Notes under the pieces: generated by a model
Databases searched by the model: none
What the model was told of the DNA's origin: nothing
Seen by the model: the letters and a program-made list of their open reading frames with translations, nothing else
Shown here: positions 54,070 to 62,754 of the stretch, piece after piece
Position numbering within the stretch: the first letter of the stretch is position 1
Layout: each line of letters starts with the position of its first letter
Program-made: the position numbers and the translations under genes
NCBI RefSeq assembly: GCF_017497975.1
Contig: NZ_JAGDEL010000004.1
Location: 1-64,000 of the forward strand
Direction of reading: 5' to 3'
DNA: 64,000 nucleotides
From: Metabacillus bambusae
Lineage (GTDB): Bacteria > Bacillota > Bacilli > Bacillales > Bacillaceae

Positions 54070-54313
54070 GAATCTTCCTCCTTTGAAGTCACCCGAGTTG
54101 TAAGCTTCTTTCAGGGTAGATTTTTAATAATCTAGTTATTTACGTCGCTTACTCGGTGGCTAAATATAAAAATTTGTAAATATTATCTGATTTAAAGATA
54201 CTACTGGTTCCCATCTACTTCATTGGACAGTGTGTAATATAAAATTCTTGTTTTTCTTTACATGATCTAAACTAAAATTCTATTAACCATTTGTACTGAA
54301 GAATAAAAAAAAA
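54070..54313. other. Intergenic, ald leader
   Basis: About 240 bp between ald and the symporter terminator. It must contain the ald promoter; no clear operator was recognised. Confidence 0.4.
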
Positions 54314-54335
54314 GAACAGCGAAAAAGTTCTGTTC
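54314..54335 (-). terminator. Rho-independent terminator of the alanine symporter
   Basis: GAACAG and CTGTTC arms, followed on the minus strand by nine T, 40 bp after the symporter stop. Confidence 0.75.
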
Positions 54336-54374
54336 AAATAATTGTAAGTATTCCTTTTTTACTTAACTATTTCT

Positions 54375-55862
54375 CTATAGCGATATTCTTTTTTCTTCTT
54401 TTTGGATCGTATAATCAGGACCTACATACTCTTCTTCCCAAAAATCCGCACCTTGAATTCCAAGTTTTGAAGGATTGAACACAGGATCGATCCCAGCCTT
54501 TTTCTGCATTTCATAATCTTTTAATACTTTCAAGGCTGTCTTTGTAAGGAAAAAGATAGCAGTAAGGTTCACCCATGCCATAGCCCCCATGCCTAAATCT
54601 CCCATTGCCCATATAGTACCAGCTGTTTTAACACTTCCATAATATACAGCGACCATTAAGACAATTCTTAAAGCGTGGTATAACCAATTTATATTTTTGC
54701 TTTTATTTAGTTTCAGAAAAACAAGATTGGTCTCTGCTTTATAATAGTATGATACTAATGTAGTAAAACAGAAGAAACATAAGGCTAGAGCTAGAAATGC
54801 TGCACCAAAATTAGCGAAAACTGAATCAACTGCCAGTTGTGTATATAGAGATGGTTCTACGTTTCCAAGATTACTAGTAATAGGATCCATCCCTTCTGGC
54901 TTCACATCATACATGCCTGTAATAAGAATCATGAATGCTGTAGCAGAGCAAATAAGCAACGTATCAATATAAACGGAGAAAGCTTGAACTAAGCCTTGTT
55001 TAGCCGGATGAGATACTTCTGCAGCACCTGATTCAAACGTTTCACTACCAATACCAGCTCCGTTGGAATAAACCCCTCTTTGAACACCCCAAGCTATTGC
55101 AGATCCAATTAATCCTCCAAAAGTTGAATTTAAACTGAAAGCACTAGATAAAATGAGGGAAATTACATTCGGTATTTGAGAAAAATTCATAATAAGAAGG
55201 ATAATACAAACCGCGATGTATCCTATAGCCATGAATGGAACAATGATTTCAGCAGTTTTTGCAATCCGTTTAACACCACCAAAAATGATAGCACCTAGTA
55301 ATACAACAACAATACCACCAGTAATTGTAGGTGATACTCCAAAAGCATTATCTACTGCTAATGCAATGGTATTGGCCTGTACTCCTGGCCATAAACAGCC
55401 CATAACAATTAAGGTGATGATTGCAGATACAATAGCAAACCACCTTAGGTTTAATCCTTTTTCAATGAAATACGGTGTACCACCTCTGTACTCACCATCG
55501 ATTTTTCTTTTATATACTTGTGTGAGAGTGATTTCAATGAATGAAGTCGCACTACCTAGAAATGCTGCAACCCACATCCAGAAAACAGCACCTGGTCCCC
55601 CTAATGCTATTGCAGTGGCTACACCTGCTATATTCCCGGTACCAACTCTACTGCCTAATGACATTGTTAATGCTTGAAAGGAAGATACTCCAGCTTTAGA
55701 ACCTCCTCCTTCAAATGTCAGCTTTAGCATATCTTTAATAAATCTTACTTGTACGAAACGTGTAAGAATCGAATATAATAATCCTAAACCGAGAAACATA
55801 TACACTAGTATTGGACTCCAGACATACCCATTTAACCAATTCACAATGTCGTTTATATTCAT
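54375..55862 (-). CDS. Alanine/glycine:cation symporter (AgcS/AlsT family)
   Basis: 495 residues from ATG at 55862 with GGGGGA upstream. About eleven membrane segments. Family signatures are SFQALTMSLGSRVGTGNIAGVATAIALGGPGAVFWMW, the sodium-site region, and AIAWGVQRGVYSNGAGIGSETFES. It imports alanine or glycine with Na+. The next gene downstream is alanine dehydrogenase. A cre-like site lies about 115 bp upstream. Confidence 0.93.
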   Translation of the reverse strand: MNINDIVNWLNGYVWSPILVYMFLGLGLLYSILTRFVQVRFIKDMLKLTFEGGGSKAGVSSFQALTMSLGSRVGTGNIAGVATAIALGGPGAVFWMWVAAFLGSATSFIEITLTQVYKRKIDGEYRGGTPYFIEKGLNLRWFAIVSAIITLIVMGCLWPGVQANTIALAVDNAFGVSPTITGGIVVVLLGAIIFGGVKRIAKTAEIIVPFMAIGYIAVCIILLIMNFSQIPNVISLILSSAFSLNSTFGGLIGSAIAWGVQRGVYSNGAGIGSETFESGAAEVSHPAKQGLVQAFSVYIDTLLICSATAFMILITGMYDVKPEGMDPITSNLGNVEPSLYTQLAVDSVFANFGAAFLALALCFFCFTTLVSYYYKAETNLVFLKLNKSKNINWLYHALRIVLMVAVYYGSVKTAGTIWAMGDLGMGAMAWVNLTAIFFLTKTALKVLKDYEMQKKAGIDPVFNPSKLGIQGADFWEEEYVGPDYTIQKEEKRISL

Positions 55863-55976
55863 TGAAATCCCCCTGTTCAAAATGTTTTATATGGAAGATA
55901 TTACAAAACAACAGAAATTCCCTACCCCCTCCATCCTATATTTCTTTAATGAGTTCAAATTTTACTTCCAACTAAT

Positions 55977-55990
55977 TGGTAGCGCTTACA
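55977..55990. promoter_or_regulatory. cre-like CcpA site
   Basis: TGTAAGCGCTACCA on the minus strand matches cre at 13 of 14 positions, upstream of the alanine symporter. Confidence 0.55.
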
Positions 55991-56339
55991 GAAGTATTTA
56001 GTTTATCAGCTTCAAAAATGATTCCTTTATCAAAATACTAGGCTCAACAAAATAATGATCTTTGTACCCTTAGCTTGCAATACATTTCCATTAGATCTTG
56101 CTGTTGCTTATAGTATTAAGATAAGTGTTTACCCTTAATACTAATATAATTAAAATTCAGAAATTTTTCGTTGGACACTGTGTTAAATATTATTCGTCTT
56201 TAATCTTACACTACTATAATGTGTGTTAATTATTAAAGTCTTTGAAAATCGTTTTTTACTGTTCAGTTTATAGTAGAGGATGAGACATGATCATTATATA
56301 GTTTTCTACTCTCAAAACCGTTTCTACAGACATGAAAAA
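55991..56339. other. Intergenic, no gene seen
   Basis: AT-rich spacer between the cre site and the terminator of the quinone-reductase gene. No coding frame or repeat recognised. Confidence 0.5.
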
Positions 56340-56370
56340 CGGATATTTCCTCAAGGGCAGGAAACATCCG
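56340..56370 (-). terminator. Rho-independent terminator
   Basis: CGGATGTTTCCT and AGGAAATATCCG (minus strand) form a stem with one mismatch, followed by TTTTT. It ends the gene at 56410. Confidence 0.8.
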
Positions 56371-56409
56371 CCTTTACCATGATAAAACCTTTCTATGACT
56401 AAACCATCT

Positions 56410-56943
56410 TCATTCAAATATATCGCTAGCAAGAATATAATTCACATATTCCTTTGCACTTTCTTTTATCTCTTCGTCAATTGCTGTATAGGATCCATTG
56501 AAAATGAATGCAGGTAAAAATTTGGTTCCAATTAAATTACTAGTTGCTTGGAACGGTTTTAAGAGTTCACTCATTGAAAAATTATTACGTCCACCAGCTT
56601 GATATCTTTCTTTAGCACTTCCCGTTGTTACTGCTAATATCAGTTCTTTATTATGTAATTTATTCCCGTTTGATCCATATGCCCATCCATGAGTAAGTAC
56701 TTCATCCTGCCACTTTTTTAGTAATGGTGGCGAGCTATACCAATAAAACGGGAATTGCCAGACAATTCTATCATGCTCTTCACATAGTCTTTGCTCTCTT
56801 TCGATATCAATGTTTTCATCTGGATATTGCTTATAAAGTTCATGTATAGTAATGTTGGAAGCCTGCCTTAGTTCTTCTAGCCATGTTTTGTTCACAACTG
56901 ATTTTTCAATGTTTGGATGAGCTAAAATAACTAATACCTTCAT
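56410..56943 (-). CDS. Flavodoxin-fold NAD(P)H quinone reductase (KefF/YwrO-like)
   Basis: 177 residues from ATG at 56943, with GGAGGA upstream. Features: MKVLVILAHPNIEKSVVNKTW at the start, VWQFPFYWYSSPPLLKKWQDEVLTHGWAYG (the active-site region of the NQO family), and LAVTTGSAKERYQ. It would reduce quinones or related electrophiles with FMN or FAD. It has its own terminator and stands alone between the alanine genes and the oxidoreductase cluster. Confidence 0.9.
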   Translation of the reverse strand: MKVLVILAHPNIEKSVVNKTWLEELRQASNITIHELYKQYPDENIDIEREQRLCEEHDRIVWQFPFYWYSSPPLLKKWQDEVLTHGWAYGSNGNKLHNKELILAVTTGSAKERYQAGGRNNFSMSELLKPFQATSNLIGTKFLPAFIFNGSYTAIDEEIKESAKEYVNYILASDIFE

Positions 56944-57002
56944 TAATAAATCCTCCATTCATTAAATTTGAATATTTAACAAGTTAACATATTAAGATAA
57001 AA

Positions 57003-57030
57003 CCCGCATTAGCCATTCCTCTAATACGGG
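57003..57030 (-). terminator. Rho-independent terminator of the oxidoreductase operon
   Basis: CCCGTATTAG and CTAATGCGGG (minus strand) form a ten-base stem with one mismatch, followed by TTTTATC. It lies 37 bp after the stop at 57067. Confidence 0.8.
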
Positions 57031-57066
57031 AGGGTTTGTTTTGTATGGTAGGAAACACTTTTTTAG

Positions 57067-58296
57067 TTAAGATAATTTGATTTTAGATCGAGATTCTTTT
57101 TCAATAGATTCATAAAATTTATCATGAAGTTCCTCACGCGCTTCTTCAATGCCTGGCTGAAATTGAATAAGTGCATTACGTCTCGTTTCAATAACCTCTT
57201 TAATAGCATTATCAATAACCTCATCAGTACTTGCCTTTATAGCATTTAACTCTCGTGCAATCGACAGCCCAGCCACTTTTCCTTGAGCCCTAGCTACTTT
57301 AGCACTTTCAACTCCTGTAATATTACCAGAAACATATAGACCTTTGAGGTTTGTCTGCATAAATTCATTGTGAATAGGTACATGACCACCCAATTCAGGA
57401 ACATAACTGTATGAACAACCCGCAACAGCAGCAAGTTCGGACATTGGTGTAAGACCACCAGCAATGCAGACAAAATCAGCCGATACCACTTTTTCTGTCC
57501 CTTTTATAACATCTCCTGTTGCAGAAATTTCAGCAGTGCGTACACCTTCTACTTGATTTTTTCCAACTATTTCGAGAGCCGTTTTACGTAGTTGAATTGG
57601 AATTCCCCACATTTTAAATCCGTTTTTCGGATACAAACGTGCCCCAAGCTTCGGATTCACCCATTTTCCGCCAAACCTTATGATAGGAGAGGGAGCTAAA
57701 TGTGTTAATCGTAAAAGTGATTCCATCATTTTTTCTGGATTTGAGTGATCTCCCGAAACAAGACTAGGCTCTGGAAGTAAGATACTCTCAATGTGAACAC
57801 CACATAGTTGTAATTCTCTCGCTATCGCTACAGAGAGGACATTAACCCCAATGATGATTCCTTTCTCTCCCGGCTTCACACGATGAACATTGCCCATTAC
57901 CTGTGCCGCTCCAATGGACATGACACCGGGTAGCGTCCATCCCGGAACAGGAATGGGTGTTTCCGATGCTCCTGTAGCAAGTAGTAGACATTTAGATTCT
58001 ATTGTTCGATCAGTAGTATAGACACACCAACCGTTGTCAGTTTTGATTAAGTCATATACGGATACTCCACATTGAATATTTACTCCAAGTTGAATCGCAC
58101 GTTCATAGAGCTTTTGTGCTTCGGTTATTCCATTTACCCACTTTCCATCTGGTTCCTCATGCAGCTGCCCCAATAAACGCCCTCCAGGCTTTACGAACTC
58201 ATCTAGTATACACACTTCTAATCCATTTTCAGCAGCTGAAATAGCTGCGCCTAACCCCGCTGGACCTGCACCAACTATGACAAGATCAATCATCAT
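57067..58296 (-). CDS. FAD/NAD(P)-dependent oxidoreductase, HcnB/D-hydroxyproline dehydrogenase-like
   Basis: 409 residues. The FAD-binding GAGPAGLG motif is at residues 9-16 and a second dinucleotide region lies around KPGEKGIIIGVNVLSVAIA. Related subunits occur in hydrogen cyanide synthase (HcnB), opine oxidase and the bacterial D-hydroxyproline dehydrogenase, which work as complexes with two small Fe-S proteins, both encoded just upstream here. With the DapA-like and aldehyde dehydrogenase genes nearby, D-hydroxyproline (or D-proline) dehydrogenation is the best guess. Substrate not proven. Confidence 0.85.
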   Translation of the reverse strand: MMIDLVIVGAGPAGLGAAISAAENGLEVCILDEFVKPGGRLLGQLHEEPDGKWVNGITEAQKLYERAIQLGVNIQCGVSVYDLIKTDNGWCVYTTDRTIESKCLLLATGASETPIPVPGWTLPGVMSIGAAQVMGNVHRVKPGEKGIIIGVNVLSVAIARELQLCGVHIESILLPEPSLVSGDHSNPEKMMESLLRLTHLAPSPIIRFGGKWVNPKLGARLYPKNGFKMWGIPIQLRKTALEIVGKNQVEGVRTAEISATGDVIKGTEKVVSADFVCIAGGLTPMSELAAVAGCSYSYVPELGGHVPIHNEFMQTNLKGLYVSGNITGVESAKVARAQGKVAGLSIARELNAIKASTDEVIDNAIKEVIETRRNALIQFQPGIEEAREELHDKFYESIEKESRSKIKLS

Positions 58297-58629
58297 TTAC
58301 CTACCTCCTGCTAAAGATGTGGTAGTTTGATTGATGCCTGATTCAATACGCATATCGTTTTCTACTTGAGTTAAACATGCACGAACAGTATTATTTCCAT
58401 TTACTCTTACCCGACACTCAAAACAGTGTCCTATATTACAGTAAATTCCTCTAGGAGTCCCCTTATCCTCATGATGACGAAGGGTCCGGACCCCAGATGC
58501 AAGCAGTGCAGATGCAATCGTATCTCCTTCACTTGCTATATATTGTTTGTCATCAAAATAAATCTTAACTTTCTTTCGATTTTCAAGATCACCTAAGATA
58601 GGATGTTGGTTAACTCTCATTGTATTCAT
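58297..58629 (-). CDS. (2Fe-2S)-binding subunit, HcnA-like
   Basis: 110 residues. Cys64, Cys69, Cys72 and Cys85 in GIYCNIGHCFECRVRVNGNNTVRAC form a plant-type 2Fe-2S site. The preceding EGDTIASALLASGVRTLRHH is typical of the HcnA/sarcosine oxidase alpha N-terminal domain. It passes electrons in the heteromeric dehydrogenase. Its stop abuts the start of the FAD subunit, and its start overlaps the BFD-like gene by four bases. Confidence 0.88.
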   Translation of the reverse strand: MNTMRVNQHPILGDLENRKKVKIYFDDKQYIASEGDTIASALLASGVRTLRHHEDKGTPRGIYCNIGHCFECRVRVNGNNTVRACLTQVENDMRIESGINQTTTSLAGGR

Positions 58630-58895
58630 TTTGGTTCCCCTCCTAATACACCAAATGAAACTGGACGTACAGGAGGTCGATAACTAAGTGATACTTCGTT
58701 AGAAACTTTTGGTCCACCCAATTGTTCTACTAAACGATCTATCATGCAGCGACAAGTTCTTCCACCACATGGTCCCATCCCTGCACGTGTTCGTAACTTT
58801 ACTTCACGTGAGGAGCATTGAAAACGCTCGACCCTTTCTTTAATTTCTTGCAAGGTGATTTCTTCACATCTACATATAACCGTTTGTTCACTCAT
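58626..58895 (-). CDS. BFD-like (2Fe-2S)-binding protein
   Basis: 89 residues. Cys8 and Cys10 (VICRCEEIT), Cys43 and Cys48 (GMGPCGGRTCRC) give the bacterioferritin-associated-ferredoxin-like pattern found as a domain or separate subunit in opine, D-hydroxyproline and sarcosine dehydrogenases. First gene of the three-gene unit, with a normal ATG and GGAG upstream. A 500-bp gap with inverted repeats and a repeat copy separates it from the racemase-like gene. Confidence 0.88.
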   Translation of the reverse strand: MSEQTVICRCEEITLQEIKERVERFQCSSREVKLRTRAGMGPCGGRTCRCMIDRLVEQLGGPKVSNEVSLSYRPPVRPVSFGVLGGEPK

Positions 58896-59043
58896 ACAAT
58901 TTCTCCCCCAAATCCTCTTGAAAAATGGTTATTAGAAAAAAATGGCTTTTCGCTATAGCATTACTTAGAAAGCGTATTTTGCTTGCTTAGAATGAATTAT
59001 GTTCTATTAATACAAGTCCTAATGGAGATAGTCTTAATTTTTC
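58896..59043. other. Intergenic upstream of the Fe-S operon
   Basis: No gene seen; likely holds the promoter for the three-subunit dehydrogenase. Confidence 0.4.
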
Positions 59044-59084
59044 TTATACTATCATCCATAAAATCTAATACTTTCTGATAGTAT
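59044..59084. repeat. Inverted repeat TTATACTATCA/TGATAGTATAA
   Basis: Perfect eleven-base arms separated by about 20 bases, about 150 bp upstream of the BFD-like gene. Could be an operator or a structural element. Confidence 0.6.
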
Positions 59085-59089
59085 AAAAA

Positions 59090-59165
59090 AGACATCAACA
59101 TTCATCCCTGCTTAAAATAGATGTGCAACCAACTATTTTTACGCAGATGAGAACGTTTGATGTCT
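59090..59165. repeat. Long imperfect hairpin sequence
   Basis: AGACATCAA/TTGATGTCT end arms continue inward as ATTCATC/GATGAGAA, CTGC/GCAG and TTAAAATAG/CTATTTTTA, making a near-complete 76-base hairpin without coding content. Confidence 0.65.
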
Positions 59166-59190
59166 CGTACGTACTAAAGTAGCACATCAT

Positions 59191-59362
59191 AAGAAAAGCG
59201 AAGGCGCCTTGCTCATCGCCGTACAAACTGGAGGAGCATCGACTGAGATAAAGGAAACACGGAAAGCGTAGTGAACCGATGTTGACTTATCTTAGGGAGA
59301 TGATCTGAAGTTTGATAGGCGATAGACGCTGGAGCTAGACAACACTAGGTATAAACTTTTAT
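59191..59362. repeat. Diverged member of the 160-bp repeat group, copy F
   Basis: Starts AAAAGCGAAGGCGCCTTGC and keeps GACGCTGGAGCTAGAC near its right end. The middle differs from copies A-E and carries its own inverted pair (GAGATAAGG near 59250; CTTATCTTAGG near 59285). Confidence 0.6.
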
Positions 59363-59415
59363 ACTCCCTCGTAAATGCTACGTTTTACTAACTTTATGTC
59401 TATTTTCTACTATTT

Positions 59416-60210
59416 TTAGATAAAACCGTAATATGGTTTTTGACTTGTAGCAAAATGAGCCCATTTGATCATTGTAATGAAATCAAATACTGGTAGTTTA
59501 ACAGCTCTTTGAATATCGGCTGCATATGGAGGGAGATCACTGCATTCTAATAAAATTGCCCCAATATCAGGATTCTCTCTTACCATATTGACAGCTGCAT
59601 CTACTACTTCTTTTCTCACCTTTTCGTTATCAAAAGAACCTCGGCTCTCAATGATGGCTGAAAATTCAGGTAATCTACCTAAATCTCTTACTACACAAAT
59701 ATTCGGATCATCTATCCCACAGCTTTTAAATAAATTCGGAGTAATCCCATGTGCATCCGCTGTTAACATCCCAATTTTTTGAGTTGGCTTTAATCCAGTC
59801 TTAATCCAAGGTACTTGAACAACACTTGAAAGATAAACTGGAATATCAACAGCTGCAGCTACTTTATCTTGGAAGTTACCAAAAAATCCGCATGCCGCAC
59901 ATATTGCACGAGCTCCTTCTGCTTCAAATTCTTTTGCTGCTTTTATAATATCGTCAAGTAATGTAGGATCCCCTACATGAATTCTTTCTTGATTGCAATT
60001 TGGGACTACTTTTAGCCTTACAGGAAAGTCATAGGTAGAGAGATTTGCAACATTACCTGGTAAAACAGGATACCAGCACTCATCTAAATAAAGGATTCCA
60101 ACTGAATACCCCGCTACATACTGGCCTTTTTTCATAGTAATAATCGTACTTTCTTTTTCTTTGCCTAAATATCCATATTCCCGTTCATCAATAATGGCTT
60201 TAGAGATCAA
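59416..60210 (-). CDS. Asp/Glu racemase-superfamily protein
   Basis: 264 residues. Two cysteines in the positions used by the two-base racemases: Cys107 (RAICAACGFFG) and Cys223 (LLECSDLPPYA). The fold blocks KIGMLTADAHGITPNLFKSCG and VVDAAVNMVRENPDIGAILLE fit the Asp/Glu/hydantoin racemase superfamily. Position among hydroxyproline-type genes suggests it acts on an amino or imino acid, but the usual hydroxyproline epimerase is a different family. Substrate unknown. Confidence 0.8.
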   Translation of the reverse strand: MISKAIIDEREYGYLGKEKESTIITMKKGQYVAGYSVGILYLDECWYPVLPGNVANLSTYDFPVRLKVVPNCNQERIHVGDPTLLDDIIKAAKEFEAEGARAICAACGFFGNFQDKVAAAVDIPVYLSSVVQVPWIKTGLKPTQKIGMLTADAHGITPNLFKSCGIDDPNICVVRDLGRLPEFSAIIESRGSFDNEKVRKEVVDAAVNMVRENPDIGAILLECSDLPPYAADIQRAVKLPVFDFITMIKWAHFATSQKPYYGFI

Positions 60211-60335
60211 TTTTGCTCCTCCTTATAGATTAGAGAGAATACATTTGTATTCTCTTTAATCTATTCATCTCTTTCTATTCAAGTTTCCAAATACCCTTAT
60301 TCTTTTAATACACATGATAAAGATTATGATTAGGA
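60211..60335. other. Short spacer before the 220-bp repeat
   Basis: AT-rich, no gene. Confidence 0.4.
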
Positions 60336-60559
60336 AAGGCTCTTTTCTAAGAGATTGTTGCTTTTAGTACGAAAACTGTTTCAAGTTGATTGGAACGGAT
60401 TGCGAGACTCCTGCTTAGAGTAGCGGGACAGGTGAGACCCCGCAGGCGTTTACGCCGAGGAGGCTCACCGCCCGCCCCGCGGAAAGCGAGCATCTCTCGC
60501 TGCAATCAACCACACCCCACTACTTGGTAAATAGCAACAAAGTTTGCGAAAACAGCCTT
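60336..60559. repeat. 220-bp MITE-like repeat, copy 2
   Basis: Left end AAGGCTCTTTTCTAAGAG, right end GCGAAAACAGCCTT; core GATTGCGAGACTCCTGC and CACCGCCCGCCCCGCGG. About 85% like copy 1 by eye. Its right end supplies two bases of the stop codon of the DapA-like gene. Confidence 0.75.
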
Positions 60560-61484
60560 AGGAAACAATAGATTTATCCAGTGATTTAATTTCATATCCT
60601 AACTTAATCAGTTCCTCTTTTAGCTTTGCTTTGATCTCGTCAGTAGGTTGTGTTAAAGGCTTTCTTACTTTTCCACCTTTGATTCCGATCAAGTCCATAC
60701 CTGCTTTTACCGGACCTGGATATGGATTACCTTCCGCTTCCATTAAGCCATAAATACCTGATAATTTACGATTCAAATCACGTGCAGCATCTAGATCGCT
60801 CTTTTCAACGACCAATTCGTAAAGCTCTACAAGTTCCTTAGGAAGCAAATTAACGAGGATTCCAAATGCACCCTGTCCTCCAATTGAGAAAGTTGGAAGG
60901 ATAAAGTGTTCTTCACCTGTAAATACTGTAAAGTTTTCCACATCCTTCGTCAGAGTCACAACTTCACATAAGTGACCAAAATCTGCAGATTCTTTAACAC
61001 TTACAATGTTTTCTTCCTGACTCAATTCATAAATCATTTCAGGGGAAAGGGTAACACCGGTTGCTCCTGGATAATTGTAAATGACGATTCCGACATTTGA
61101 TTTTTCAGCTACTTCCTTGAAAAATTCAAGATTTCCTTCTTCACTAGTCTTATGATAATAAGGTGGTAGAACCAGACCCCATTTAGCACCACAGTCTGCA
61201 GCATAATTAGCAAGTTCAATTGTTTCCTTGGCAGTTGTGCATCCAACACCTGCCATAACAGGCACTCTTCCTGCTGCATATTCACAGCCAGCCTTGATTA
61301 AACTTTTACGTTCCTCTAATGACATCACATGGTATTCTCCTGTTGTGCCTCCAACAAGAAGACCGTGGACTCCACTTTCAACTTGAAAGTCGATTACTTT
61401 CTTATAAGACTGAAAATCAATGCTTTCATCTTCATTGAATGGTGTAATTAATGGTACAAAAATCCCTTTTGGTGCAATAGTCAT
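60558..61484 (-). CDS. DapA-family lyase/deaminase, possibly pyrroline-4-hydroxy-2-carboxylate deaminase
   Basis: 308 residues. Schiff-base Lys164 (IVSVKES) and Tyr136 (IVIYNYPG), GGTTGEYHVMSLEER loop: a DapA/NAL-superfamily aldolase. A biosynthetic DapA role is unlikely next to an aldehyde dehydrogenase and amino-acid oxidases. In bacterial hydroxyproline breakdown a DapA homologue deaminates pyrroline-4-hydroxy-2-carboxylate to alpha-ketoglutarate semialdehyde, and this cluster has all neighbouring steps. AGGAGG precedes the ATG. Its stop codon overlaps the 220-bp repeat. Confidence 0.82.
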   Translation of the reverse strand: MTIAPKGIFVPLITPFNEDESIDFQSYKKVIDFQVESGVHGLLVGGTTGEYHVMSLEERKSLIKAGCEYAAGRVPVMAGVGCTTAKETIELANYAADCGAKWGLVLPPYYHKTSEEGNLEFFKEVAEKSNVGIVIYNYPGATGVTLSPEMIYELSQEENIVSVKESADFGHLCEVVTLTKDVENFTVFTGEEHFILPTFSIGGQGAFGILVNLLPKELVELYELVVEKSDLDAARDLNRKLSGIYGLMEAEGNPYPGPVKAGMDLIGIKGGKVRKPLTQPTDEIKAKLKEELIKLGYEIKSLDKSIVS

Positions 61485-61527
61485 CTTTTATTCCTCCTAT
61501 TAATTTTAACTTTTACATTCATTCGTT

Positions 61528-62721
61528 TTAGATATTGGCAACTTGTTTTTTCTTGTATCTAGAATAATTTAGTTTATCAATGTTAAAATCTGTTTGCTCA
61601 CCTGTAATGAGTTGAGCTACCATTCTTCCAGTGATAGGAGACATGCTAATACCATTACCTTCATGACCACTAGCAATATAAAAACCAGGGACATCTTCTA
61701 CTTCTGAAACAATCGGAAGGTGATCTTCAACCCATGGTCTAACCCCTGCGTAGGCTCTTATACAGTTTATTTCTTTTAAAACTGGTAAGAAACGAATAGC
61801 TCTCTCTGCAATTGCCCGCATGACGTCAATTTCCGAACGAATATCATAACCTTTAAAAGCTCGATGCCCCCCTACTAAATAGTTATTTGCATCAGTAGGT
61901 TCGATTGTAAAAGCTACATTATGTTTTTCAACTAATTCACTTACATTTCTTTTAAACTTAATATCTTCGAATTTAGATAACATGTATCCAAATTCATGAA
62001 CTTTTTGACCTACTACCTTTAATGGTGTTTTCTCAGATATTAAAACCATACCTTTTCTTGGCTTAATCGGAATATGAATTCCAACCATTTCAGCTATTTT
62101 AGGTGACCATACCCCGGCACAATTCACAATGCTCTTTGTCTTAAAGGTACCTTGGTCAGTCACTACACTCTCTACCTTGCTTTTTTCGTCTAATGTAATA
62201 TCTTGTACAGAATGATACTCATAAACCTTTAAGCCGAGCTTTTTTCCTTCTTCCACAAACGCATAACATAATTTATATGGATTCATGGACGAATCTACTT
62301 CTGTCCAAATCCCTCCGACTAAATCATCAGCTAAATGTGGTTCTATTTCTCGCAATTGATGTTTATCCACCATTCGCATGTCATAACCATCACTAGCTTG
62401 CTGAGAAACATAATCCTTTGCAATTTCCAGCTCTTTCTCTGTTTCACAAACATACAAACTTCCCCGTGTGGAAAATTCAAAATCTACTGAAAATTCTTTG
62501 GCTAGTTGTTGAAAAAGCTGGATACTTGCATAGCCTATTTCTGTATCGATACCAGGCTTCTTATCACAGATTAATGCTACTGCATCACATCTGCTAGACG
62601 TACCTGATGCAACACCGCCTTTTTCAATTAGTGCAACCTCTAGTCCTTTTTTCACTAAATGATAGGCTACGCTCGATCCGATTACACCTGCTCCAATGAC
62701 AATAACGTCAAAACTTCTCAT
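61528..62721 (-). CDS. FAD-dependent D-amino acid oxidase-family protein
   Basis: 397 residues of the DAO superfamily: FAD motif GAGVIG at 10-15, GGVASGTSSRCDAVALI, ECAGVW-type block NCAGVWSPKIAEMVGI, and the C-terminal GHEGNGISMSPITGRMVAQLI. It may oxidise a D-amino acid, sarcosine or a proline derivative. Its relation to the separate three-subunit dehydrogenase is unclear; HcnC-like subunits belong to the same family and may complete that complex. Confidence 0.85.
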   Translation of the reverse strand: MRSFDVIVIGAGVIGSSVAYHLVKKGLEVALIEKGGVASGTSSRCDAVALICDKKPGIDTEIGYASIQLFQQLAKEFSVDFEFSTRGSLYVCETEKELEIAKDYVSQQASDGYDMRMVDKHQLREIEPHLADDLVGGIWTEVDSSMNPYKLCYAFVEEGKKLGLKVYEYHSVQDITLDEKSKVESVVTDQGTFKTKSIVNCAGVWSPKIAEMVGIHIPIKPRKGMVLISEKTPLKVVGQKVHEFGYMLSKFEDIKFKRNVSELVEKHNVAFTIEPTDANNYLVGGHRAFKGYDIRSEIDVMRAIAERAIRFLPVLKEINCIRAYAGVRPWVEDHLPIVSEVEDVPGFYIASGHEGNGISMSPITGRMVAQLITGEQTDFNIDKLNYSRYKKKQVANI

Positions 62722-62754
62722 TTGTAATCTCCTCTAAGAATGGTTTCTCTACTG

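Noticed and set aside
55216-55677. 153-codon frame antisense to the alanine symporter
   Set aside because: Composition is the complement of membrane-helix codons; no independent support.
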